This document shows positions 34,994 through 48,215 of a stretch of DNA of 64,000 nucleotides, piece after piece (position 1 is the first letter of the stretch; every line of letters starts with the position of its first letter). The position numbers were made by a program, and so were the translations under genes. Source of the stretch: Lepturacanthus savala (taxonomy: Eukaryota; Chordata; Actinopteri; Scombriformes; Trichiuridae); contig CM060463.1 in assembly GCA_030544235.1 (NCBI GenBank), forward strand, positions 20,357,690 to 20,421,689, written 5' to 3'. Under the pieces are notes generated by a model. It was not told the origin of the DNA. It saw only the letters and a program-made list of their open reading frames with translations, and ran no database searches.

Positions 34994-37900
34994 TATAACT
35001 CACCTGAGACCACAACATTGTATTTTGGCTTTTTCCTTCAGCTCTCTTCTTATTCCAGGCGACTTTGATTCTGTCAACACAGTGTGTGTCCTGGATTTTG
35101 AACAGTAATACTACCTTTGTGCTTTTGTTACCAAAGAGGAAGCGATTGATGGCCGACATAAAGTCACTAGTCAGCAGACCATAATTTAGAGTAGGCTGGG
35201 AATTCCATTTCCAAACAGTAAGACTAAAGAAACATATCTGGAAAAAGAAGAAGAAGAAAAAAAGCAAAGCACAAGAGTTATATATGAGAGTATATATAGA
35301 GTTATATATGAGATATAAACAAGTTCTGAACACATACACAACTCTTAACATGTCAGAATGAGGATGTGGCACATAGAAAGCTGTAGAAAAAATTGGCTAC
35401 TGTTTAATTTTTGAACCTGATCTGAAATTTGAGACATAATTCTGAAAAAGAATAATAATAGTGCATTAGCGTGGTTTAACGCATTGTTAAGCCTTTATTT
35501 TTATACAAAATACCCTATGTGATAATTATTTTTCACCCAGAATGGGACATTCTGAGCACAATCATATTAATAGCAATGATAATAATGATAGCAGAATTAT
35601 GCAATATATACTTGGTTGTAATGCTTTTTTTTAAAATTTGTTTATTTAAATATTTTTTTTATTTAAAAAAATGTGGATATGTGAAATCCACATTAGTGTT
35701 GCTGTCACTTTCATTGATTTTTTTCCTCCAGATAAGGTCTAGGGTTTATATAAAAAGTGTCCCATACATCAAACAATGAAAAATGGAGAAATGCAGATGA
35801 ACTAGATTTAGAAACTTTGTCATTATAACTGCTCGTTTGTAATTCCTTGACTTTGTGATTCAGGTTCCCAGCACAACCCACCCACTGATGTATTATACTG
35901 TAAGACATGGATATGGTGCCGCCTCTCAGCTGCACACTGATTTTTCCCAAACTCCACTCGTGGTACTGCAAGAAAAAAATATTTCCATAGACCACAATAG
36001 CAAAAGAGAAGCCTGTAACAGGACACGCCCAGGTATAAATAATATTATAGTATATATAATAGTATTAATTACTAATTTTTGTATCCTATATTTTAAGGTC
36101 ATGGACTTCATCCATAAAAAGAAAACGGTCAGAACAGCTCTGGAAATGTCTCTTTTCTCAGCATGACGTCACAGCGACGTGACGCAGTGCGGTTGTGAAT
36201 TAAGTGACTCAAAGATCAAAAGGATTTTTTTTGCAATTTTCACATTCAAATCACCCCAAAGACTCTACTGCATAGTCTTAATGGAAGTAAACCCAGAACT
36301 TCCAGAAGCAACTTCCATGGAAATGAACAGCGGCCATTTCTCAGTCAGGTTCTTACATAGGGTCCACTGGCCCCTAACATCCCACTTTCTCCAGTCTTCC
36401 AAGTGAAAACCAGCCAATAAAGTGAGAGGCTCATGAGTATTCATGTGACAGACCCAAAACTGTTTACTACTGTACTGCACAACAACATGAAAGTAACTAA
36501 CATTCCTTTGTAGCTACACAGATGTTATAGTTACAAAATAATATACAAATGTAAATAAAGTACTATTACTATTAGTAATCAAACTAACTATAGAATAGTT
36601 CTTATTTCAAATAAGCTTCATTTAAAAATAAAATGCATAACAGACCTTTTGAAAAAATGTGCATCTTAAAATAAAGTGGATGGTTTATTTTACTATATAT
36701 TCCTACTTGGCAAATCCTTGAAAACTCCATAGCCTACAACAATTTGAATTTACCTTTAGACTTGTAGATTAGTTATTGATATACATTATAATGTTGATAA
36801 ATACAAATATATCAAATATATTGTATCAGTAAATGAATGTGATATCAATATTTTTTTTTTCAATATTTGTATATAATACATATATTAGCAACATATATAT
36901 TAAGTTGCTGCTACAATTAGCACATACCTGTCAAGAAGGAATAACAAAACCTCTGCATCGCTTTTCAGCCCTGTACACTTCTGCAGATGTCAACATGTAG
37001 AAATGTGTAGTTGTCTCTCTCTTCTCGTCCAAGGCCTTCTTTCAGTTAGATTTGTACAAAATCATATGCCATAGCTCTATATGTCCACAGAGCCTATTAG
37101 ACAAACATGTAGAACCCCTATGACCTTTGGTTGAGTTGCAGTGATTTGCTGGATACATGTTAACTGACGCTGATACACCATCATCGAGCATCAAGCACCA
37201 AGGATGTAAACTCCCGTTGGGGAAAAGGATTCGACAGCTTTTTACTTCTAACTCCTTACATTTTTACACAATTATGTGTACTTTCTACTCCTTATATTTT
37301 AAAAATATATCATCATTACTCCTATTTCATTCCAGCTTGTTTTCATGATAATTGTGAAACTGCTAAAAAGTGATTTTCTGCAAGAAAGTGCATTATTTTA
37401 TCTGGTCTGTGTCCTAAATTACAACCAATCCTGCCTTTATTTTCACCTTTAAAATACCAACAAAATCACTTGATCTCATTCTTGAGTGATATATTTAGTA
37501 GATGTTAGCTCTCCCTATTACTTGTTTAATAACATTCAGTTCTACAGAAGTATTTTTTGAATTTATGGAGTTTTTATAAACATGAATATACTCTGCTCCC
37601 GAGTATGGATCAAGTTCTAAACATACTGTCTCAGACTGTAACAAACTCCCTCCAGGGCCACAGATCATATTATACAACCTGTGACTCAACTTGAAGTGTG
37701 AAATTGGTGGACTGGCCCTTTAATCCTGCCAAAGACCATAAAACTCTCATATTCACCATCCTCCATGTGAAAATACCGAGCAGAGCCTTCATTAACTTGT
37801 AATGTTGTTTTCTCCCTTCAGGGATGCTGATTATGGGCTGTTTATACTTCACTAGGGATGATTTGTGTGGCAAGGTGAAAACATCCCAATCGAAGCAGCC

Positions 37901-40369
37901 AGAAGGCGAGCACCCGACAGTCTCGGCCTTCGTCCAGCTGAACCCCGCAGCGGTTCATTTGAGGTAAGATGCTGCGCAGGAGATGAGCGAGCAGCCGGGG
38001 AATTACGTCTAATGAAGCTTCCTGCGAGGTTTTCTTTGTCCTGCCATCACAGCACATGAGCTGCATGAAATTATGTTGCCATGGTGGGTCCTGTCTGTGG
38101 GGGAAAATACATTTCTGGGAATACAATTACTCCAATAACAACCCGAGATAACAACTTCACACATACGCTGCAGACAACTGTGTTTCAGGGCTTCTCCTTA
38201 ATCATTCTTAGAATTCATATTAGCACCGACCATGTGCTATGCGAAGACAACTATGATGTTACTTAAATATGCACTAATTAATACACTGATTAGGACAGTT
38301 AAATGGACCCAATAAGGATAATTGGTTTTGTGTAATGCATCACAGTGATTATGGGAGAGCATTAGGCGCCAAAAATGACTTACAAATACAGCGGTGTCAC
38401 AACTATTCATGTGGATGTATAATATATAATAAATATAACAGTCAACTATGAAAACAAGTGATTTTTAGGCAGAGCAACCTTTAACTCTCAGTATATGGCT
38501 TGTCATCACTTTCTAGCAAGAGAAAAAAAGCCTTTAAATGTGTTGTATTGTCCTTTCAATAATATAACAGGTTTAAAAGGACTGGATTGGTTCAAATTTA
38601 CGCCGCACATCAGGTTAAATAATGCACTTTCTGGGAGAAAATCACTATTTGGCTTGAGAGTTGTCAAACAAACTTGAATGAAATAGAAGAATTGAAGATA
38701 TTTTTTTTTAAATGTAAGGAGTAGAAAGTATAGATAATTGTAAGAAAATGTAAGAAGTAGTAGTGTATAAAAGTGCATGTGTGATCAACCACTGACAGAA
38801 AGATGACAGCTGCTGAAAAACTGCATTTTCTTAATAGGATATGGTTTGCTGGATATTAAGTAAAGTAAAAATAAGCTCCTGTTTGTCCTCAAACACACTT
38901 TTTTTTGCCTGTTCTTTACTTAATTGCTGAAAATTAGCAGCATGGTTAAACCTTGTTAGAATCTGAAATGAGCAGCTAAAGACGTGCTCAGAGAAGTTAA
39001 ATAGCTGTTGCAATCTTGCTTGGTTGGTTTTCTGTTTAAAGTTTTTTGTCAAAGAGCATTCAACCCATGTAATTCAACTCAGGTAATTTGGCAAATTTGG
39101 ATTTTTCTATTTTTTTTTTTTTTGGTTCAGTTTGGACTACCAAACTTTCCCTTGATTTATCATTCCACAGCTGTTTACACATGACAAATGCCTTCACAAC
39201 CAGTAACACTAATTTAATGTGCAAAGGCTCCTGTAAGCAAATGTACTTTTACCACTGAATAGTACACTCAGAACGCCTTATAATGAACTCCAGTGCAATC
39301 TAATGCAGTCCAATACAACAAATTCTACTTCTATAAACCGACTGAGGTTTGTCTTGACATTTTTTGAAAGATAAGATAATAAGAAAGATAATACCTCTAG
39401 CTTATGTTTATTATTGAGATAGTGGGTAGTGATGTATTGGAGTGCATTATATTAACCCATTTAAGATCTTTTTTCAAAACTTTCATACAAAAAACATGTT
39501 TTAGCACTCCGCTTTGAAGAAAATAACATTTTAATGACTGCTAAACTATACTTTCCACTTTGCACAAAACTTTGTTGGAATGCATTCACAGATGTTCTTA
39601 ATAAAATACCCTGTGACTTCATATCATTATTATCATCATCATCTTGTGTATTTCACAGAAAGGGAACTAAAATGCAGTCATCTGCCAGATGAGACGAATG
39701 AGCTGAGACGTGTCCAAAATAATTGCTTAAAGAATCCCCTGCTCACTGAGTAGTGACTATCTAATGCTTAAAACATTTATAAGGCCAGTACATTTTATTA
39801 GTTTGGTGACTTCATATAATTCCAAGTGCTGACATAATGCCAGAGCTATAAACTCATAGATATCTCTTAATATTCCGGTGCAAACTTAAAAATGTATATG
39901 TATGTATATATATTTCTATTTAGTGTTTTAGTTTTGGCAGGATATTCAACTCAACAAAGATTGGCTTGATTTAAAAGATGTCTATGTTATCTGACTAGTG
40001 GTAAAGGTCACATGACCAGATCAGTTTACTTCCTGTTTGTGCGTCTGGAAGAAGATTCTTCCAGAAAAAGCAGTGAATAAAACACCTTTATTAACAGGTA
40101 GAACTATCATATTTTATACATATATTCTTTCAAGGGTCCAGATATAGGTCTTACAGATATAAGTAGTGGAAATTCATTAACCGGTAGAGCAGTAAAGCAC
40201 AGTTCTATTGAAAATCCAGGCTGTTGCTGTTTGTCATAAATGAATGAGTTGACCTCAGATGAGTGTGTACTATTGTACACACTGGTACATGGACATTATA
40301 AAGTTATGAACTAAATTCTAAACATAATTCATTCTTATTATATTGTTTTATATCTATATGCAACGGGGT
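34994..40369. other. no gene recognised; two GC-richer patches
   Basis: About 36140-36480 has a perfect CRE octamer TGACGTCA at 36164-36171. About 37865-38100 is a GC-richer patch with an X-box-like GTTGCCATGGTG at 38075-38086. The rest is AT-rich. Confidence 0.5.
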
Positions 40370-40495
40370 CTAAAATCACTATTGCTACCAAGTATCAACT
40401 AAACCAACAGAAAATCCAAAAGAGCATAAAGTTTGTATGTTAGAGAGCTCGAAGTAGTAAAATGCAACAATTGCAAGGTAAAAATTGGAATTAAT
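40370..40495 (+). repeat. unnamed dispersed repeat B, copy 1
   Basis: Shares GTATCAACTAAA, GCATAAAGTTTGTATGTTAG, GAGAGCTC/GGGAGCTG, TAAAATGCA and ATTGCAAGGT with 57370-57480 in the same order. Confidence 0.6.
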
Positions 40496-41249
40496 TAAAT
40501 GGGATTAAAGTGCGAAAATATCTGTTTCACCTCAATATTGAATGAGCAGGATTCACTCTACATAGATGTTTACTTACTAAGTATTAGGTGCAAGCTTGAG
40601 ATCTTCATTACATCATGTGGGACAAGGCTTTGGCAACACCCAACAGGGACAAGCAACATGCAATGGAAAATTCTGAGAAATACTTAATTGGATAGCAGCA
40701 ACATTATTAGTAAGAGTTTTTCAAACACTTGCTTAAGCAGAGGAAGTACTTTGAGATAGATGTGAAAGAGACTTGTGGGTTGTTCTCACATTTATTCAGA
40801 GTCATTACAAATGCATAGAACTAGTTTCCAATGTCAGCACAAACCAAAGACAAACTCAAAAACAGACAGTACAGCTTTGAAGACTTCAGTGTTATTTTTG
40901 GCACAGAAACATTCAATCAACAAAAATGGCTAATGCAGAGAGGAACTGATGAGCTGGTATCTGGGATGGCAGCAGATATTTAAGGACAGGCCTACATACA
41001 TACAATAAGTGATATATTTCTCTCGTCCTAATTAAAAGTAGACTGCCCTAAATCCTTCAGCTGCATTGAAAAGCTGCTCAGCAGATCAAAGGCTTTTAAG
41101 GCCATTTAGCTCCAACAATGCTCACACAGCTTTCAGATACATTATCAATGTGTCCAAACTGCTTCCTGGATAAGCACCCAGATGCTGATTTTCATTCAAA
41201 AATATGCCTTTTACTTTTAATGAGCCAGTAGTAAAGAGCCAGAGTCTGT

Positions 41250-41495
41250 ACTCTAGGAAATGGTGTAAAATGTTGATCGCTGTTTCCCAAAGCCGAAGAT
41301 TCAACTCAAAATGTCTTTTTTTTGTCCAGACAACAATAGAAGACCAAAGAACCCAGAAAATAATCAGATTTGAGCAGCTAGGACCAGAGATTTCAGACAT
41401 TTTCTTCTTAAAAATGAGTCAAATCGATTAATCAAAAGTTGGTGATTAATATAATAGTTGGCGACTAATCGACCAATTGTTGCAGTTCTAATGCC
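41250..41495 (-). mobile_element. hAT-like MITE family, copy 4
   Basis: Contains GGTGTAAAATGTTGATCGCT, GTCCAGACAACAATAGAAGA, CAGAAAATAATCAGATTTGA and GCGACTAATCGACCAATTGT, ending in TTGCAGTTCTA. It is followed by a second short ATCAATTAGTTGCAGCTCTA end at about 41550, suggesting a nearby partial copy. Confidence 0.65.
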
Positions 41496-41575
41496 CATTT
41501 AGAATATAACAGTCCCATATCATACCTATACAGTCATAGTTGTCAACTAATCAATTAGTTGCAGCTCTACTGTAC

Positions 41576-44002
41576 TCTGCTCCTAACTTTTGCAACAGCA
41601 GCGCAAATGGGGAGGTAATAAATTTGACACTAAATCTAAAAAATCTAAACTAAAAAAATCTGCAACAGCACCTGCCAGCTCCCATTTCTCATCCACATAG
41701 GATGTGGTTTTATTATTGAAAAAAACTGCCCCTTTGCTAAATTCAAAGCAAAAACCTCATTAAAAGACTGTTTATTGCAACTTGTCTTGTTTTTGAAGTT
41801 TTCATATCAATTGTGATAATGCAGCTGCTGAGATCTGGAAACATGGTAACATGGTAACACCATGTGCAAATAATCAACACGAGTAGTTAGAAGATCAGAC
41901 AGGTCATAAAACTGACTGCTTTCTTTGATTTTTTTTCTTTTTATTTGCTAGATTCAGGAATGAGTAATGGTTGCCAGGAGCAACAGCATGAAGACAACGC
42001 TCCCATTCTTAATCTCACCCACAAAGCTCCATTAAGCTGATTAGTGATTGTTTCTTTGGCCTTGTTCTCACCTGGTATTAACAGCCACCCTGAGTGGACA
42101 GCTTGAATTACAGGTTGACAGTAGTGCTTCAGTGTCTCATCTGCTCCATGCGCAACCAGAAAAAACAGACTCTCACTGAGGTCAAATGAGCTATTTTATC
42201 TTCCTTTTGCTCACCCCTTTGATTGGACCATTGAAAAGTAGATTTATCCTAGCATGTGCAGGACAAATTAGGCAGAGGCTGATGTTAGCTTACATTGTGT
42301 GGAGGACTACTAAACTTGACAAGTGAATGTAATGATATTGGTTAAATGGTTAAATTTGACTGACATTTGATATAAAATTACAAATCAAGGTTTATTTTAC
42401 ATATGTCGGGCAAATACAGTTAAATAAGTAGACAATATGATCAGGGATGTGTTTTAAAAGGATTAAAAGATTTTGTTTTTATTTGAGGAGTTTAGAAGCT
42501 GATGATCTAACAACAGACAAAAACATAAAACATTTTTGCAAATGTAAGAACTAAGCTGATAACATAAGTTATTATCTTATTGGTAAAAAGTTATTCCTTA
42601 TTAGTTCAAGACTTATTACATTATTAGCCAATCATTACATTATTGGCATGAAGCCTGGGACAGCTCAACTTACAACATACTGACTGTACAAACCCTTTGT
42701 TCCAGAGGCCTGGATCCAGGTTAACTTTGCTTTAAACTTGTCTGATCATCTTATTTGCACATGTTTCTTTTCCTGCTTGTCTCAGTTTCACTGATGTCAT
42801 CTTCTCCCCGGGGAAGAATGACTGTTGCTCCAAAAATAAGATGCAAGTTGTAATAATGTCAGCTGGCAACATGCACATGACAGGAAATATCAGTATTTCG
42901 TAAAGATTAAATGTTGACTGTTAACTTCAAAACTCCAAAATATCTTAAAACACACACACCTGCACAGAACTCAGTTAGTTCTCTGCATGAGTCTTCTGGA
43001 AGCTTTGAAATTCTTCCAGCTGCTGCAGTAATCACATTGATCTAATATGTTTCTGTTTTGTCCCTTTTTACACATCTACTGTATGCGTACATCATTAGTG
43101 GAGTTCAGTTTGTCTGACTCCAGCAAACCGACCATGAAAAGCTCCAGAGTAGCAGCCTGCTCATTACTCAATGCTGAACTTTTTTTTCTTTTTTTTTTAG
43201 GTTTTGGACTTTGATCTGTTGGTGTTGAGAATGTGCTGCTGCAACAACATCATTGGTTTCCAAGAGCCTGGGAATGTTGGTGCATTTTGCTTTCGCTGCA
43301 CTCCAGTTAAAGTGCCGAGAGCCACATATTAGTGTTTCACATTTGTTCAAAAATAGAGACAAAATATTTTAGCACATATATTAAAATCATGTTGGGCTGT
43401 AAACATTAACTGTAGAAATCAGAGCAGATTTAAAGTGCATTTAGTATAAAAATATAATAATTAATGGTCAAACTTGATTAGTGACACACTTTATAATATA
43501 TTATCTGGGGAAACACATCAATCTAATAGTAGTAATCAATAAAACTAAATTATAATGAAGAATGAAGACATTATCTATAATATAAGTGGGTTGAACATCA
43601 CTCGTTCTTTCAGGTGCAATTGTCCAAGATGAGTGATAATTAATAGTCTTCCTGTGTATCTGTAAGAATATCAAACCTCCATAGTGTTTCATGGACTATT
43701 AATACATCACATCTCTCACAAATGACATTAATACATTTCCTGAGATGAAAGAACATTTCTCGAAGACGCTGACCTGGACATAAATTAAACATGAAGCCCA
43801 TTAAACAGGTTGTTTTTGGTGTGTGAGAGGCTATGAAATCAGATGTAGTCTTTTTTTTCTCTTTGAATGATTATTCCCTTTGAATAGCTGTTAAATTATA
43901 CATAAAACTTTTTTTTTTTAATTTATCAGTTATTTTTTTAACTTGTGCAAACACATCTGGTGAAACCCCACTGTCGTAAAATTTAAAATATATATATATA
44001 TA
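41576..44002. other. intergenic sequence downstream of hdac11
   Basis: No gene recognised. Several poly-T/poly-A runs and a T-rich tract at about 43180-43200. The next gene on this side is not within the window. Confidence 0.55.
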
Positions 44003-44008
44003 TTTATT
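44003..44008 (-). promoter_or_regulatory. candidate hdac11 polyadenylation signal
   Basis: The first AATAAA on the minus strand after the hdac11 stop codon, about 110 nt downstream and next to a (TA)n tract. Its position fits a short 3' UTR, but other T-rich/A-rich stretches lie further on, so the true cleavage site is not fixed by sequence alone. Confidence 0.4.
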
Positions 44009-44116
44009 TTTTTTCCTGTGTGTCAGCCATAACCTGACAGTATCGTGATTGCTGTCACACAGTTACTTGCGCAGTATAAAGTTGCTTCAGTGGCTTCACC
44101 TGCGAGTCTTGAAACC

Positions 44117-44344
44117 TCAGATGGCTGTAAATCTGGATCCAGACGTCATGCTGGACACCAGCGCTGAGGACCCCTCCCCCTCCAGTGCCTCTGCTCCTAT
44201 CAGGCCTTGCTGCTGCAGGTTGAGGATGGAGTCGGCGATGATGCGGGCGGTTTTCTTCTGGTAACCCCCTGACGTCACCATGAGTATGGGGATGCCCCGT
44301 CGTCTCGCTGCCCGGAAAACAATCTCGTCTCGCTTCACGATGCC
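44117..44344 (-). CDS. hdac11: hdac11 terminal coding exon
   Basis: 228 bp, encoding GIVKRDEIVFRAARRRGIPI, then LMVTSGGYQKKTARIIADSI and a 36-residue tail ending SGSRFTAI before TGA (44119-44117). The acceptor is ctcctctccaccag|GGCATC, phase 0. The Tyr in SGGYQKKTA corresponds to human Y304. The tail has no clear similarity to the human Ser/Pro-rich end. Confidence 0.95.
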   Translation of the reverse strand, partial: GIVKRDEIVFRAARRRGIPILMVTSGGYQKKTARIIADSILNLQQQGLIGAEALEGEGSSALVSSMTSGSRFTAI

Positions 44345-47300
44345 CTGGTGGAGAGGAGCAGAGAAAGCTGCTCTGTCAGCTGATCCTTGGAGATTTAGAA
44401 ATCAATTAGAAACCCAACCTTCCCTGAGGAGGATGGGGAGACCTGGAAGTATCCGGATTGTTCCTTTATCTCACTACGCCACTGTGAAGCTCTAAAACAG
44501 GGATGTCAAAATTAATTAATCCAAGGGCTACATACAGAGCAATTTGATGTCAAATGGACTGGAACTGTAACAATTTAGATATAAATAACACCTACAAATT
44601 TCTCTCCTCCTTGTTATACAGAGAAGTAAATTATAAATATTTACACTGTTAATTGACCTTCAATTTACAAAAACAGGAGAGATGACATAAAAAGTACAAT
44701 TTCCACAACATAATGTCCCAGTTATTCCATATTGAAATGAGATAAAATCTTAACAAATGCAATGATCTTGTTTTCAGTACAATTAGTCAATATTGACTAG
44801 AATTATCTTGAAGTATCATATTCCAATAAATTTGGTTATGTTCAGTTTTTCTTGAGTGATTTGGTGATTTAGTCTTGTTTTATTAAAATGAGATTATATT
44901 GTTTGACTTTTTATCTCATATTTTAGTCTTTTTATCTCATGTTTTGGTATTTTTATCTCACAATTCTGACTTTTTATGTAAAACTTTGGAATAAATTTAA
45001 ATAACCAAAATTATCTGCCAATTTAGGATACTTACACTCAATAGTGTACTAATTGTAGTAAACAGAAGACATTTTCCACTAATAAGACTCAGACTCATTT
45101 TTTGCAGTGCACTGAACAATATTACATTTTTAAGCAGCAGGTGAAGTTAGCTCCTGAGTTACAAACCATTTACAAAACAAAGGATGATTCTGATTCTGGC
45201 GTCCCTGTTTATCTAGTGATTGAGAGTGGGAACAGCTTTGTGTCAATGAATGCAATTTATTAAGGAGTGATTTAAAACATTATCAGGCACATGCAGCAGA
45301 AACACACACTCAACCAGAACTTTTAGATAATTATTAGAGCCACGCTAACAAAGAGTCTTTTTTCCAGACCATTTGTCAGCGAAAAATCACAAATTAAATA
45401 TCTGCAACTCACATTAGTGTACCATCCCCGTTAAGACACTCTGCAGATTCACCCTTATTCGCTCCAATTACTTTCTGGAATTTGCAGGATCACTGGCAGG
45501 AAATCTCAGAGCGCAGGAAGTAATAAATCCAAATTTGGCTCATTCGTGGCAGCTCTCGGTATTATTTCAAATTTCCTGACAACTGTTGGGAAAATACTAC
45601 AGAATCCGGTATAAGTTTGCTGAATGGTGGTAAATTGATCCTCAGTGGTCTATAGAGCATGCTGGACCTTACTCTTAGGGTGATCTGATACAGAAAGTCA
45701 ACCCAGAATGGTGGTGAATCTGTACCATATATACCATAAAATCAAAGCAATCACAAGGAAACCAAAGATATGTGAATAAGAACAAAAGAAAGGAAGACGC
45801 TTGGAAAAAAGAAGATATTGTCCCACCACCTTCATAGAATCTGTTTCTTTGTTTCATATAGTATTAACCATAGAATCAAATTGTCGTTAGTACACTATAT
45901 TGAATTAGTCTGTAATAATCTAATTGTAAGCTATGTATTTAGATACACATCAAATCATTCATCACGGAGAAATGTGCAACCCTAATGTCTTCAAATTTGG
46001 TCTAAAGAAAAAAAGAGCTGTTTTTCTTCAAAATTAATGCAGTTACCATATTCTATCTAATCAAATTTACAGCTACCAACCTCCACATCTTTGGAAGTTT
46101 CAAACTTAGCAGGGGTTAGGAGGGAAAGGTAACATCAAAAGGGTCAACACTGCAGGTGCGATTGAATGCGAGAGGATGATAAACTCAATGAACCTCTGAA
46201 CAATTTGTCCCCCTCACTTCTAAAATGATGGCTATGCCTCTGGTCAAGGAAGACAGAAACACATTGGTAATTTGAATGTCTTGAGTCTATTTTCTTTTTC
46301 ACAAGACGAAATACTTAACATTGTCATGTGATCTGATCCGGCCGGGGCCTGCCAGGGATACAAGTCTGACAGATGAAGAAATGGTCTCCATTACTCTTTG
46401 AGGAGGTGTCTTAAGAGTGGACATGTACCAGACATATCTGCAGATCCTTTTAAGGACAGTGATTTGGAAACGCACACAGATTTATTTCCTGCATAATTTA
46501 CAGCCGACTAAAAGAAAACAAAAAAAAGCAAGATTTAGATGTTTTGTTGAAGCTACATCATAGCTGAGGTACTCCCAAACTCCTGTCCTGTCATGCCCTC
46601 TTTTGAAAGCATTTCCCACCTCTGGCTTATGTAAATGAATATAATTGTTATCATCTTGTAGCAATATTGAGAGCAGAGTTGAGTTATAGTGAATTAACAT
46701 TATCAAGAAGGTTTCTTTTCAAGCATTTTTCTCATTGGAACCTGAAAAAAACAAAAAACAAAACATACCTTTTCCTTTCATACCTTTTCTGTCAGAAAAT
46801 CTGTTATTCATGTGTTTTACGTGTCTTTTGTGCCGACTCAATAAATCCTGTTAACATAAAACCAGCATCAGAGTACACCTCGCTTGGTTATTGTTCCCAA
46901 ATGAACAACTTCATCAATCGACTTGTGCTCCTCTGCTGCAAAGACACTGTAACCATTGTTATGGTTGATAGAGGAGACAGGAAAGAGGTTTTCTTTTAGT
47001 TGTGAGTAGAGGAGTAGGGCAGTAGTCATTTTAGGGATTACAGTCACGTTCATTTTCCTTCTGGAAACGTTTTGGTGACTATCAGGTTGGAGCGCTTCAA
47101 AAGGCGCAGATGGATCTGACACTCACTGGTTTCATTAGTCACCACAAAGGATGTCTGGTTCTTTTCAGGAAAAGTCAAAAGTTCAAACCTGTGGAAGTAT
47201 GAATGTAAGTAGAAAAAGTCAAAGGTCGCTTCTAGATACACAAAAATGGTGTGCTGTGAATAATAAATTAGGTCTAATATGTTATTTTAACTAATTAATC

Positions 47301-48155
47301 GATATTGATAATTAGGGCGACACGGTGGCGCAGGGGTTAGCGCTGTTGCCTCACAGCAAGAAGGTCGCAGGTTCAAGACCTCCTTGGTCCTGGGTCTGGG
47401 ACCTTTCTGTGTGGAGTTTGCATGTTCTATGAGGGTTTTCACCGGGTACTCCAGCTTCCTCCCACAGTCCAAAAACATGCTCAGGTTAATTGGCAACTCT
47501 AAATTGCCCATAGGTGTGAGTGTGTGAGTGAATGGTGTGTGTGCCCCACGATTGGCTGGCGACCATCTGGGGTGTATCCCTGCCTCTCGCCATAACGCAC
47601 TGGGATAGGCTCCAGGAGACCCCTGCGACCCTAATGAGGAATAAGCAGGTATAGAAAATGACTGACTGATATTGATAATTATTGATTGACATTAATATTT
47701 TATGCTTAATTACCTAATTTTATTATGTAAAAGTAGAGGCAGGATATAGCTTAAACATTGCATAGGTTAAACTTATTTGATCTAAAAATTATATCACTCA
47801 ATAATAATCTGAATCTGAATGTAACTACTTTAATTAAAATATTGCTTCATTATCAAGGGATATACAATATATGTTCTTATTGTCTTGATGATGTGGATAT
47901 TAATGATATACAGTATAATATATATATATATTAGACTGCTGGGGACCTCATGAGATACTCTCTGTCTCCATCTGTATACACTCCTGTGTGATTAATATAT
48001 TTTATTGGCTTGACATGTTGTGCTTTCTCATCCTGCACACAGTTGTCGCAGCCCACCAGGCAGCTAACAGCGCTCCACCTGGCTATGGAAGACAGCAAAC
48101 CACCTTGAAACAACCAAACCAGCTGTACTTCAACCACTATTGTTATTATTATGTC

Positions 48156-48215
<60 letters not shown>

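Noticed and set aside
47315..47389. Possible functional tRNA gene at the SINE head (A-box and B-box present)
   Set aside because: The head cannot fold into a full cloverleaf by eye, it continues directly into a repeat body shared by three other copies, and it sits between target duplications, so it is a SINE head.
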